A model generated the notes under the pieces. The model searched no databases, was not told where the DNA came from, and was given only the letters and a program-made list of their open reading frames with translations. From an uncultured bacterium (GTDB lineage: Bacteria; Cyanobacteriota; Vampirovibrionia; Obscuribacterales; Obscuribacteraceae), in contig CAJXZK010000020.1 in assembly GCA_913063055.1 (NCBI GenBank), forward strand, positions 1-37,829: DNA of 37,829 nucleotides. Reading direction: 5' to 3'. Each line of letters starts with the position of its first letter. Positions within the stretch are counted from its first letter, which is position 1. Position numbers and translations under genes: made by a program. Shown in pieces: positions 1-8,338 of this stretch.

Positions 1-60
1 CTAGTACTTTTCGCTCTTATGGACTCGTTTTTTTGGCAACTGTTTTACTATATGTTTTAA

Positions 61-66
61 TATAAT
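61..66 (+). promoter_or_regulatory. Candidate -10 element upstream of the GNAT gene
   Basis: A perfect TATAAT hexamer lies 60 bases before the acetyltransferase start. A TTGGCA at 33-38 resembles a -35 box, but the 22-base spacing is too long for a standard sigma70 promoter. The rest of bases 1-125 is AT-rich and shows no gene that I can recognise. The call rests on the hexamer alone. Confidence 0.3.
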
Positions 67-125
67 CACCTTTGCCTCAGACGGGCTTGTTCAGCCAAAT
101 TCAGAATTATTGCTACTATTAGCAC

Positions 126-638
126 ATGATTTTCGCAATCGACAATTTAGTTATTAGGCCCTATCGCTCCAGTGACGCAGACTCACTAAGCCATCATGCC
201 AACGACCGCGACGTCTGGTTAAATTTGCGCGATCGCTTTCCCTATCCTTACACCAAAAAAGACGCTCGAGAATGGGTTGAGTTGGCTAACCGCCTACAGC
301 CAGTGACTAACTTTGCCATTGTCGTTGACGAAAAATGCATAGGCGGCATCGGTCTGGCAATTAATCAGGATGTCCACAGAAAAAGCGCTGAATTAGGCTA
401 TTGGCTGGGCAAAGAATATTGGGGCCAAGGGCTTATGACCAAAATCCTGCCTCCAATGACCGACTATTTTTTTGCCCATCACGATCTCGTTCGCATCTAT
501 GCCATGGTATTTGACTGGAACCCCGCCTCAGCAAAGGTACTAGAGAAAGCGGGATATGAGTTTGAAGGACGCTTGAGGAAATCAGCTCTCAAAGACGGAA
601 AATTTTGCGATCAGCTAATTTACGCCAAAATTATCTAG
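126..638 (+). CDS. GNAT-family N-acetyltransferase (RimJ/RimL-like)
   Basis: The 170-aa product has the layout of the RimJ/RimL branch of GNAT acetyltransferases, which move an acetyl group from acetyl-CoA to an amine, often a protein N-terminus. The N-terminal part reads IRPYRSSDADSL, typical of the first strand and helix. The central block ELGYWLGKEYWGQGLMTK (about residues 97-114) contains the acetyl-CoA pyrophosphate-binding signature (Q/R-x-x-G-x-G/A form). The conserved tail NPASAKVLEKAGYEFEGRLR follows (about 138-157). The length is normal for the family. No signal peptide is present, so it should be cytoplasmic. The ATG start is the first in frame; no strong ribosome-binding site is visible. 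The substrate cannot be read from the sequence. The next gene begins 61 bases downstream on the same strand. Confidence 0.88.
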   Translation: MIFAIDNLVIRPYRSSDADSLSHHANDRDVWLNLRDRFPYPYTKKDAREWVELANRLQPVTNFAIVVDEKCIGGIGLAINQDVHRKSAELGYWLGKEYWGQGLMTKILPPMTDYFFAHHDLVRIYAMVFDWNPASAKVLEKAGYEFEGRLRKSALKDGKFCDQLIYAKII

Positions 639-699
639 CTATACAAAACCCTTCCAACAACAGATAAAAAAACAAGCGAAGATGACTAGCAACAAGTAA

Positions 700-2802
700 A
701 TGCAAAAGCTCACGACTGGCACCATCATCGACAACAAGTACTGTGTGCTGGATTTTCTTGGCATTGGCGGTATGGGTATTGTCTACAAAGTAGAACAACT
801 CTCACTAAAAACCATTCGGGCCCTAAAAATTATAGATACAGATAAGCTGAGCGACGACTCCTGGCGGCGCTTTGAGCTTGAAGCCCGAGCAGCATCAACT
901 TTTGAACACAACAATGTGATCAAAGTCTATGACTACGGACTCTTCAACAAACTTACGCCTTACTATGTCATGGAAGTAGTAGATGGCCTGACCCTTGGTG
1001 AACGCATCAACATTAAAGGGCCGATAAACATCGAACAATTTTTCGCCATTTTTATTCCTGTAGCTCAAGCCTTAGCCTACATACACAGCAAAGGCATTCT
1101 CCATCGTGACATCAAACCAGCCAACATAATGATTGTTGAAGATAGCAATGGCAAAATTAGCCAGGTGAAAGTTCTCGATTTTGGCCTGGTAAAAATGTTT
1201 AGCAACAGCGATGCAAGCGCCGGAGCATTAACAAAAGCTGGTGCATTAACCAAGGCCGGCGAAGTAATTGGCAGCCCTACTTTTATGAGTCCCGAACAAA
1301 CGGCTGGTCACAAACTAGATCAACGCTCCGATATCTATTCTCTAGGATGCGCCATGTTCGAAGCGCTTACAGGCAACCTGCCTTACCTCGATAGCAATCC
1401 AGTCGAGGTTATGATCATGCACCAATCTGAGCCCATTCCCAGCCTGACTGAAAAGGCCAATGAATGCGAGTTTGATGAAAGAATCGAACTGCTAGTGCGG
1501 GTAATGCTGGCGAAAAGACCCATCGACCGCCACCAAAAAATGGATGAAGTAGTTCATGACCTAATTGCCATTCAAGCAGGTCGCAAGCCACTCTTTGCAA
1601 AAGAATACTGGCAAAGCACCAACAAAAAGCAATCATATGAAGGCATAGAAAGCGACAGTAAAAGACCTGATAGCAACAGTAGTAATGATATCAATGATGA
1701 AATTGACACTGACGGCGAAGATGAAGAAGAAGAATACGAAGAAGAAATTGAGAGAGTACACAAAAACAAGAATAGAAAAAGCAATAGAGCCAGACTAAAC
1801 TTGATCACTTATGCCACTCTCGCAATCACTGCAATTCTCACAATGACAGCTGCTTCTGCCATTGTTCTACAGAAATTGAACGAGAAGAAGCCAGTTGATA
1901 CTTATACATCAGTTCGCTCATTCTCACACGAATCGACAACGGCAGACGGAGCAAAAGTTCTAGTATTCGATTTTCCTATAGACTACTCAATAGGAGAAAT
2001 CTGCACGGCCAACTATGAACATAAAGTCAACGCTCAGGGCACCGTTACTTTGCCCGCTAACGAGAGTTTCCGCTTCTGGGCAAACAAAGCCTGTATGAAA
2101 AATCCCAAGCTACTAGAGCAATTCAAAAGCAAAGAAATTGGAGAACTCGATTTAAGCGTTCACCCTGGAGCCAACGATGAACACCTTGCAGCGATCAAGC
2201 ATTTCAGTAAATTGAGCAAACTGAATATCAGCTATTGCACCCTTAGCCCACGCGGAATTGCAGATTTAGACTGTCTTACAGCTCTTCAGGATCTCACTAT
2301 TAATGGCGCCACCATCGATGATCAAGCCTTTTCAAAACTAAAAATATTGGGCCATCTAAGTACTCTCGAAGCCAAAGAGACTCCGGCCTTTAGCAAAACA
2401 ATTGCAGCACTTTCAGGCTCGACAAATATACAAAAACTGGTGCTCTGCAATGGCGCACTGACAGATCAAAATGTAAAAATGATCGGCAAAGATACCTCCC
2501 TCATCTATCTCAATCTAGCTTTAAACCCCGCGATTACCAGTGAAGGAGTAAAAGCTCTAGCAACATGCAAACAGCTAAAAAACCTCAATCTTATTCAAGA
2601 CCCTATTGACCCCAGCGCAATATCGACTCTATTAAGCCTGAAAGAACTGACTAACCTAAAACTTTCTTGTCTAAACTGGAAAGAAGAAGACGAGAACAAT
2701 TTACGAAGAAATTTACCGCGCAACTGCTCACTGCAAATCATTCATATGAAATCAACCAAAGCGGGCAAAGACCTGGATAACCTTACTCGAATCGGCCTTT
2801 AA
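700..2802 (+). CDS. Membrane Ser/Thr protein kinase with extracytoplasmic LRR-like domain (paralogue 1)
   Basis: This 700-aa protein starts with a complete Hanks-type (PknB-like) kinase domain: glycine loop GIGGMG (21-26), ATP-binding K43, catalytic HRD at 135-137 followed by IKPAN, metal-binding DFG at 160-162 and SPE at 197-199. A six-residue tandem duplication (ALTKAG twice, 176-187) lies in the activation loop. Residues about 290-365 are charged and very acidic (runs of D and E). One membrane segment follows (about 368-389). The C-terminal 300 residues hold repeated L-x-x-L-x-L units with asparagine or threonine positions typical of leucine-rich repeats. The predicted topology is cytoplasmic kinase and extracytoplasmic repeat domain, so it may sense an external ligand; that is inference. 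The next gene is a paralogue 16 bases downstream, probably in the same operon. Confidence 0.93.
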   Translation: MQKLTTGTIIDNKYCVLDFLGIGGMGIVYKVEQLSLKTIRALKIIDTDKLSDDSWRRFELEARAASTFEHNNVIKVYDYGLFNKLTPYYVMEVVDGLTLGERINIKGPINIEQFFAIFIPVAQALAYIHSKGILHRDIKPANIMIVEDSNGKISQVKVLDFGLVKMFSNSDASAGALTKAGALTKAGEVIGSPTFMSPEQTAGHKLDQRSDIYSLGCAMFEALTGNLPYLDSNPVEVMIMHQSEPIPSLTEKANECEFDERIELLVRVMLAKRPIDRHQKMDEVVHDLIAIQAGRKPLFAKEYWQSTNKKQSYEGIESDSKRPDSNSSNDINDEIDTDGEDEEEEYEEEIERVHKNKNRKSNRARLNLITYATLAITAILTMTAASAIVLQKLNEKKPVDTYTSVRSFSHESTTADGAKVLVFDFPIDYSIGEICTANYEHKVNAQGTVTLPANESFRFWANKACMKNPKLLEQFKSKEIGELDLSVHPGANDEHLAAIKHFSKLSKLNISYCTLSPRGIADLDCLTALQDLTINGATIDDQAFSKLKILGHLSTLEAKETPAFSKTIAALSGSTNIQKLVLCNGALTDQNVKMIGKDTSLIYLNLALNPAITSEGVKALATCKQLKNLNLIQDPIDPSAISTLLSLKELTNLKLSCLNWKEEDENNLRRNLPRNCSLQIIHMKSTKAGKDLDNLTRIGL

Positions 2803-2818
2803 GCTGAGGCTCAATCTT

Positions 2819-4969
2819 ATGGAACAGCTCAAGCCAGACACAATAATCGATGAGAAATACCGAGTGATTGATATACTCGGCATCGGTGGGATGGGCATTG
2901 TTTACCGTGTAGAGCAACTCTCGCTTAATAGCGAGAGAGCGCTTAAAACAATTCCTACAGACAAATTAAGCGACAGCGTCTGGCAACGCTTTCAGCGTGA
3001 GGCTAAGGCGGCATGCAGACTAGAGCACTCTAGTCTTGTCAAAGTATTTGATTTTGGTTTGCTTGAAACAGTAACTCCGTATTATGTGATGGAAATCGTT
3101 CAGGGACAGACACTCTCTGCTCGAGTCAAACTCAAAGGCACACTCACTTTAGAGCAATGCCTCTCAGTTTTCATTCCAAGCGCATTTGGACTGGCCTATG
3201 CCCACGATAAGAAGATCATTCATCGCGACATGAAACCAGCCAACATAATGTTTAGCGAAGACACTAATGGCAAAATTACCGAGGTCAAAATTCTTGATTT
3301 TGGCATTGCCAAATTAATTAGCGATGAGAATCTCACTAACGCACTAACAAAACCAGGCGAAGTAATCGGCAGCCCTCATTTCATGAGCCCAGAGCAGTCG
3401 TGGGGAGCGAAAATTGATGCTCGCTCAGACATCTATTCACTTGGCTGCTGCATGTTTGAAGCCCTTACTGGTTTACCACCATTCATCGCTAAAAATGCCG
3501 TGCAAGTGATCATGCTGCATCAAAACTCACCTCCACCCAGTCTAGCTCAAATAGCTCCAGAGAAGGCTTTTAGCGATAGCATCGAACAAGTAATTAGAGT
3601 AATGCTGGCCAAAAATCCCGACCATCGCTATCAGAGTATGGACGACCTCGCTCAAGATTTGATATTTATCAAAAATGGCAAACAGCCTCATTTCGCTCAA
3701 GCACAAGAAAAACTTTCAGGACAAGAATCAAATTTAGCAACGACCAATCCTAAAGCTAAAGCAATAGCACCAATAACACTTTCGCTAGAAAAGGTTGTAG
3801 CCAAGGTAACACCAAAGTCATCAAATGCAGACGATACAGGCGGTGAGATATCCGACAACACCTTCGACCAACTCTCTGAAAGCCAGACTGTCACGACTAC
3901 AATCTGGAAAAAGTTCAATTATCCCGCTCTCGCACTGGCAACAATTCTCCTAGTTGGAGGGATTGGAACTCTATTCATACTACGACCAAACCTGCCTAGT
4001 TATAAGACTGCAAAAAGCTCAAGCAATGCTAACCCTAGAAGTGTCAGCCGGGATCCTCTAGCTCTTTCAAACCAGCCATTCAGTCGTTCAAGTCAATTAC
4101 CAACTGGCCAAAAAGTGATTGTCTTTGACTTTCCCAAAGAGGTCTCGCTGGGAACGATCTACTCTTTAAATGGCGAGCACGTGATTGAAGCTCAAGGCGA
4201 GGTTACTATTCCCGAAGGTGAACTGATTCGCTTTCGACCAAGCCGAGATTTTATGAAGCACACAGAATTATTCAGGAAATTCAAAGCCAATCAGATAGGT
4301 GATCTCGACCTCAGCAATCGCCTGATATTAACCGATGAAGATTTAGCCAATATCAAACATTTAGTAAATATCCGCAGGCTAGATCTAAGCGATTCTAATG
4401 TCACACCTAACTGTGCTACTTGTCTCTATGGCATGAAAAACCTGACAGAACTCAACATCACCAACACCGACATAAATGATAAAGCCCTAGCAAATCTACC
4501 AGCTCTGAGACACCTAGAAGTGCTAGAAGCAAGAGAATTAGGCCATTTGAGCAACACCCTTAAAGCCATCGCTGGCTCAACCAGATTACACAGACTGACT
4601 CTTTCAAATAGTGCCATAGACGATAATACGGTGAAGTTGATAGGTAAAGATCAAAATCTCGAATATCTCAGCCTTTCGGAAAATCCAGCAGTAACAGCCA
4701 ACGGGGTCAAATACCTCGCACCCTTAAAACGCCTTGGCCACCTTAATTTACTTAATTGTCACGTCGGTCCAGAAGTAATTGAGACACTGACTAGTTTTAG
4801 GCAACTACACGAGCTAAAAATCAATACAGCCAAATGGTCTAGAGACAAAATTATCAACCTGAAAGCTTCTCTACCGCCTGGCTGTAAGCTCGATCAGGGA
4901 GCAAGAACCACAAAAGACAATAGAGATGCCTTTGACCATTTTAAGAGCCTGGGAACAATCGGACCCTAG
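2819..4969 (+). CDS. Membrane Ser/Thr protein kinase with extracytoplasmic LRR-like domain (paralogue 2)
   Basis: The 716-aa product repeats the plan of the upstream kinase with the catalytic residues at the same numbers: glycine loop GIGGMG, K43, HRD 135-137 (followed by MKPAN), DFG 160-162 and a SPEQ motif. Here the activation loop has a single ALTKPG unit. The juxtamembrane linker (about 295-365) is Ser/Thr/Lys-rich instead of acidic. The membrane segment is at about 368-390. The C-terminal part begins with a shared beta-rich block (VIVFDFPKE near 440) and continues into LRR-like units, best conserved around NLEYLSLSENPAVTANGVKYL. The kinase and repeat regions are conserved with the neighbour while the linkers are not, as expected after an old tandem duplication with separate inputs. 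It follows the first kinase by 16 bases. Confidence 0.93.
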   Translation: MEQLKPDTIIDEKYRVIDILGIGGMGIVYRVEQLSLNSERALKTIPTDKLSDSVWQRFQREAKAACRLEHSSLVKVFDFGLLETVTPYYVMEIVQGQTLSARVKLKGTLTLEQCLSVFIPSAFGLAYAHDKKIIHRDMKPANIMFSEDTNGKITEVKILDFGIAKLISDENLTNALTKPGEVIGSPHFMSPEQSWGAKIDARSDIYSLGCCMFEALTGLPPFIAKNAVQVIMLHQNSPPPSLAQIAPEKAFSDSIEQVIRVMLAKNPDHRYQSMDDLAQDLIFIKNGKQPHFAQAQEKLSGQESNLATTNPKAKAIAPITLSLEKVVAKVTPKSSNADDTGGEISDNTFDQLSESQTVTTTIWKKFNYPALALATILLVGGIGTLFILRPNLPSYKTAKSSSNANPRSVSRDPLALSNQPFSRSSQLPTGQKVIVFDFPKEVSLGTIYSLNGEHVIEAQGEVTIPEGELIRFRPSRDFMKHTELFRKFKANQIGDLDLSNRLILTDEDLANIKHLVNIRRLDLSDSNVTPNCATCLYGMKNLTELNITNTDINDKALANLPALRHLEVLEARELGHLSNTLKAIAGSTRLHRLTLSNSAIDDNTVKLIGKDQNLEYLSLSENPAVTANGVKYLAPLKRLGHLNLLNCHVGPEVIETLTSFRQLHELKINTAKWSRDKIINLKASLPPGCKLDQGARTTKDNRDAFDHFKSLGTIGP

Positions 4970-5117
4970 ACAAAATTGGCTCGTCAAATACTTGGTACTG
5001 ACTGGTTGTCTTCGGGAATGCAATCTTTAACTTCGCCTGACAAATATATTGGAACTAAAGCCACAAACCGGATGTCATGTGTGCCTGGAAGTGTGTGTTT
5101 ATCGAGGTGGCGGGCTA

Positions 5118-5675
5118 ATGAATCAATTAGAACAAACAAAAATAGCTTTGCTACGTGAAGCTTCAAAGACTCTCAATACCATCAGTAAAGTTAAGAACGG
5201 TGGCGAAGAGTTTGTCAAATGTAAGCACGCCTACGATCATCCAGAAGAAATTAGATCACTCTACCTACAAGCTCTAGACTCACTGATAGAAGATGGCGCC
5301 ACAGAGCTTGTACTGACCAATGAATATCTAGATTTGTTTGAGCTAAAGCAAACCTCAACGATTTCAACACTAGCTGCGGCAAAGGAAGCCCTGCTGCGAC
5401 AACTAAAGCAAGACGGCCGCATTTACAAAATTCACAGCCCCCAGGGTGAGTTTGTACAGTGCAAGAAATTTGCCTTAGGTGGAGCCGACCGCCCCGATGA
5501 GAACGAAGAAGAATCGCGCATCATGTTCTTAAAAGCCCTATCTGAATTGATGCGCTACGGCAAAATCGATCTGGTTTCAGAGAACAAAGAAATGTCAGTG
5601 TTTGCTCCAGCTATGCAATACAGCAGCGCTGCCAATGCCACCGAAATTTATGAGGATTTGCGGCAGTGTAGTTAG
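5118..5675 (+). CDS. Hypothetical protein with internal duplication
   Basis: I do not recognise this 185-aa protein. I start it at the ATG at 5118 because GAGGTGG sits at 5104-5110 just before it; a TTG at 5049 is open in frame but has no such site and adds a Cys-rich leader unlike the rest. The protein is two related halves: ALLREASK...GGEEFVKCKHA...LYLQALDSLIEDGATELV (first half) and ALLRQLKQ...QGEFVQCKKFA...MFLKALSELMRYGKIDLV (second half). Each half looks like helix, beta hairpin with a conserved EFV-x-C-K, then helix and strand. It lacks a signal peptide and membrane segments, so it is probably cytoplasmic. It follows the kinase pair on the same strand and converges with the diiron gene 10 bases later. 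Confidence 0.8.
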   Translation: MNQLEQTKIALLREASKTLNTISKVKNGGEEFVKCKHAYDHPEEIRSLYLQALDSLIEDGATELVLTNEYLDLFELKQTSTISTLAAAKEALLRQLKQDGRIYKIHSPQGEFVQCKKFALGGADRPDENEEESRIMFLKALSELMRYGKIDLVSENKEMSVFAPAMQYSSAANATEIYEDLRQCS

Positions 5676-5685
5676 GCTTTCCTCT

Positions 5686-6852
5686 CTACTTCACCAGGGG
5701 CATATCGATAATTTGTGCTACTGAAAGTTCAGGAGCGGCTCTACCACTCTCCAAATGAAGCAAACCAAGTTGCTCATATTTAGGTCTAATTCGCTCTGAC
5801 ATCAGACCTAGACGTTTCAAATTTGGAATGATCATACGGAACATTGAACTTCTAAAGAAGCCCATCAAGGCTGACTCGCTGACGAATTTATCCCATGCTT
5901 TAGGGGTAAACAAATGAGTGTAGTACTCATCATAAATTTCATGAGCAAGAAAACGCCTTTGCAATAGCAGGCAAACTTCAAAAGCCCACTCTTCGCGCTC
6001 ACGTAGTTCGGCTTCATTCAACTCGGTTTTGTAATAGCGCTCTAAAGCCAATACACCATAGTGAACGTGGCGAGCTTCATCACCAATGACATACTTAAGA
6101 CAGTCTTTGAGAACCGGCTCACCGGTGACTTTGCGGATGGTTGAGAACGATCCCAAACCAAAGCCTTCAATCATAATTTGCATGCCGAGGAACTTAACGT
6201 CCCATCTTGGATCTTCCATCAGAGCTTCGGTCAGCACGTACAAATTCTCATTGATCTCGTAGACCTTCTCCATTTTTTCATGGAGATAACGGTGAAAGAC
6301 TTCAATGTGTCTGCCTTCATCCACAACCTGTGTGGCGCCGAACAGTTTGCCATCAAGCCACGGCACTGCTTGCATTACTTGCGCTGCACCATAGAGAGCT
6401 GCTTGCTCACCATGCAATATCTGACTCAAGAACCAACTGAGCAGTGAATGTCGTTGCTTCGACTTTTCTAGTGGGCTAAGTTTGCTCCACATAGGCAAAA
6501 CATTAGCCGGACAAAATGCATCAGGCAAGAGCAGCCCGGTTAAATCTAATGGATCGACATCTCTACTCCAGTCGATACTCTCTGTGGCATTCCACTGCGA
6601 AGAATTGGCGGCATTGTAGAGTTTGGCTAATTCAGGATAATCACGAGTGTACTGCCAGTCAAAATGTACTTTATGCGATGGGTCCATACTCGAAAATGGA
6701 GCACCCTTGGCACACTGTTGAAAGAGGCCACGATAGGCTGGACCGAGAAAAGACTTGAGCATTTTGATGTTGCCACGGCTTGTTGCATCAGCAACAACTG
6801 GCCAGGTACGACCGACGGCCGTAATAAGTTGGGGGAGAGATTTGATAGCCAA
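5686..6852 (-). CDS. Ferritin-like diiron protein (oxygenase/RNR-like fold)
   Basis: The 388-aa product has the ligand pattern of a four-helix-bundle diiron carboxylate protein: E149 (HGEQAA), E179-x2-H182 (DEGRHIEVF), E229 (MIEGFG) and E259-x2-H262 (GDEARHVHYG). Two ExxH motifs about 80 residues apart and two further single Glu residues would bind two irons, as in ribonucleotide reductase R2-like and AurF-like N-oxygenase families. The DEARH motif is very typical. The substrate cannot be inferred; oxidation of an amine, fatty acyl or aromatic compound is possible. The start is a TTG at 6850-6852; no ATG is found before residue 31 and a weak AAAAGG lies upstream. The gene stands alone on the minus strand, tail to tail with the preceding gene. 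Confidence 0.82.
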   Translation of the reverse strand: MAIKSLPQLITAVGRTWPVVADATSRGNIKMLKSFLGPAYRGLFQQCAKGAPFSSMDPSHKVHFDWQYTRDYPELAKLYNAANSSQWNATESIDWSRDVDPLDLTGLLLPDAFCPANVLPMWSKLSPLEKSKQRHSLLSWFLSQILHGEQAALYGAAQVMQAVPWLDGKLFGATQVVDEGRHIEVFHRYLHEKMEKVYEINENLYVLTEALMEDPRWDVKFLGMQIMIEGFGLGSFSTIRKVTGEPVLKDCLKYVIGDEARHVHYGVLALERYYKTELNEAELREREEWAFEVCLLLQRRFLAHEIYDEYYTHLFTPKAWDKFVSESALMGFFRSSMFRMIIPNLKRLGLMSERIRPKYEQLGLLHLESGRAAPELSVAQIIDMPLVK

Positions 6853-7029
6853 GTGATACCGCTATGCCTTTTCTTTTACAAGAATGAAATTGCCAAGACC
6901 TAAGAACTGTGAATGCTAGTGACCGGCATTCCGCAAAAAAGTTCCAGCTTGAACAGATGTCTGTCAGTTTAGTCGCTTAAGAACAGCTTTTGCCCTTCAA
7001 TTAGTCTGGCGCCTGCTAATTGATCCAAA

Positions 7030-8112
7030 TCAAAATATGGCCACTGGACCAGCTACTAGCGCTGATTGGCGGGCGGCTTCGATCACTTTCATGCAAACTA
7101 AGGCATCTTCGATTGGCACTGGCACAGGGCCTTTACCGCGGACTGCATCGCGCATTTGTTCATAAAAATTCTGATAAGAGCCTGGCTCCGACTCAATATT
7201 TATCTTGTGTTTGACGCCATTGGTATAGGTAGTCAATTTGCCGTGATGATCTGCATGTTCCCGGCCCCAGTGCCAAAGACCCGGCCTATGTCCATCCTTA
7301 AGTGAATTCTCCTGAGGGTCCAGGCCCCATTTCTCATAGGTACCTTCAATTCCTATCAAACGAAATCGCGGGCCAACCTCAGGTGCCAGCATGCTTACCC
7401 ATATATGGACAACCACATCACCAGCAAAGCGCAAAGCCACAAAAGTGTCGTCATCACCCGCCACACCTGGGCGTCTGTGCAGAATTTCAGCATAAACCTG
7501 CTGGGGTTTGCCAAAGAGAACCAGAGCCTGGTCTATAAGGTGACTGCCTAAGTCAAAGAGTAGACCACCACCTTCTTCAGGCGATGTACTTTCGCGCCAA
7601 CCACCTGGTTTTGGTTCCAAACGATAGCGCTCAAAGCGCGACTCCATGCGGGTAATTTTTCCCAACTGGCCCCGTTCAATGAGCTTTTTGATCGTCAAAA
7701 AATCATTGTCCCAACGCCTGTTTTGAAAAACTGAAATGGCAACATTAGCCTCGGTACTAGCAGCTATCAGTTGTTCAACTTGGTCTGAGGAAATGGCTAC
7801 AGGTTTATCTATAACGACGGGTATTCCAGCATAAATGCTAGCCAGGCCCAAGTCCATGTGCGTATCGTTGGGCGTAGCCACCACCACAAGGTCATACTGG
7901 TCAGCGGCCTTAAAAACTTCGTCAACTTTGCAGCAAATTTTGGCCTTAGGAAAATCAGCTTGTGCTTGTTCTTGCCTACCCTGACTGCGGGTGACAATTG
8001 CTGACACTTCCATGGCGGCAGTAGAAGCAATCAATGGTGCGTGAAAAGCGGCACCGGCGAGGCCATAGCCAATTATGGCCGTGCGAACTGGTCTATCTTC
8101 AGGCACTATCAT
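7030..8112 (-). CDS. Gfo/Idh/MocA-family NAD(P)-dependent oxidoreductase
   Basis: The 360-aa protein begins with a Rossmann dinucleotide-binding motif GYGLAG (residues 15-20). The strand-end ATPNDTH (79-85) and IDKP (101-104, the family's EKP motif with Asp in place of Glu) are characteristic of Gfo/Idh/MocA proteins, which oxidise or reduce sugars, inositols and related polyols. The C-terminal domain contains the GGGLLFDLGSHLIDQAL block with the conserved D and H that align substrate. Length is normal for the family. No signal peptide is seen. The ATG start gives a good N-terminus directly before the Rossmann strand. The gene is on its own; the downstream 177 bases before the diiron gene hold no other gene I can see. 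The substrate is unknown. Confidence 0.93.
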   Translation of the reverse strand: MIVPEDRPVRTAIIGYGLAGAAFHAPLIASTAAMEVSAIVTRSQGRQEQAQADFPKAKICCKVDEVFKAADQYDLVVVATPNDTHMDLGLASIYAGIPVVIDKPVAISSDQVEQLIAASTEANVAISVFQNRRWDNDFLTIKKLIERGQLGKITRMESRFERYRLEPKPGGWRESTSPEEGGGLLFDLGSHLIDQALVLFGKPQQVYAEILHRRPGVAGDDDTFVALRFAGDVVVHIWVSMLAPEVGPRFRLIGIEGTYEKWGLDPQENSLKDGHRPGLWHWGREHADHHGKLTTYTNGVKHKINIESEPGSYQNFYEQMRDAVRGKGPVPVPIEDALVCMKVIEAARQSALVAGPVAIF

Positions 8113-8221
8113 GCTCCCTATTTGGTAATTTAAGATAGCTTTGCCCTACCCAGTGGTCAAGGGAATAATCGCAAAATCATTATCAGAACAGCAACATTGT
8201 TGCGCCGAATACCCTATGGGC

Positions 8222-8250
8222 TGTAAACTGTCTCGATTAATAGGTTTACA
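8222..8250. repeat. Inverted repeat, possible operator
   Basis: TGTAAAC at 8222-8228 and its exact complement GTTTACA at 8244-8250 are separated by 15 bases, so the arm centres are 22 bases (about two helical turns) apart. It lies between the divergent oxidoreductase and TPR genes, where a regulator site is plausible. No regulator family is assigned. Confidence 0.3.
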
Positions 8251-8325
8251 CTTGGTCAAAATAGGGACTGATTAACTTGTTAGGACCTATTACTACCGAC
8301 TGATAATTTTTTTTGGACGAAGGGC

Positions 8326-8331
8326 TATACT
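8326..8331 (+). promoter_or_regulatory. Candidate -10 element, possible leaderless start
   Basis: TATACT sits only 7 bases before the ATG at 8339, where transcription would begin almost exactly at the start codon. No properly spaced ribosome-binding site lies before that ATG (the nearest purine run GAAGGG is 14 bases away). No clear -35 box is visible, so this is tentative. Confidence 0.3.
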
Positions 8332-8338
8332 GGCTTTC

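Noticed and set aside
1572-1808. Serine/leucine-rich open frame on the minus strand
   Set aside because: It is the complement of the Glu/Asp-rich linker of the first kinase (GAA/GAT codons read as TTC/ATC).
5049-5117. Longer TTG start for the duplicated-domain protein
   Set aside because: The ATG at 5118 has a good GAGGTGG site and begins the first repeat; the extra leader looks non-coding.
6941-6955. GTTC-N6-GAAC palindrome as a LexA box
   Set aside because: The known LexA box has the arms in the other order (GAAC-N4-GTTC), and no SOS gene is nearby.
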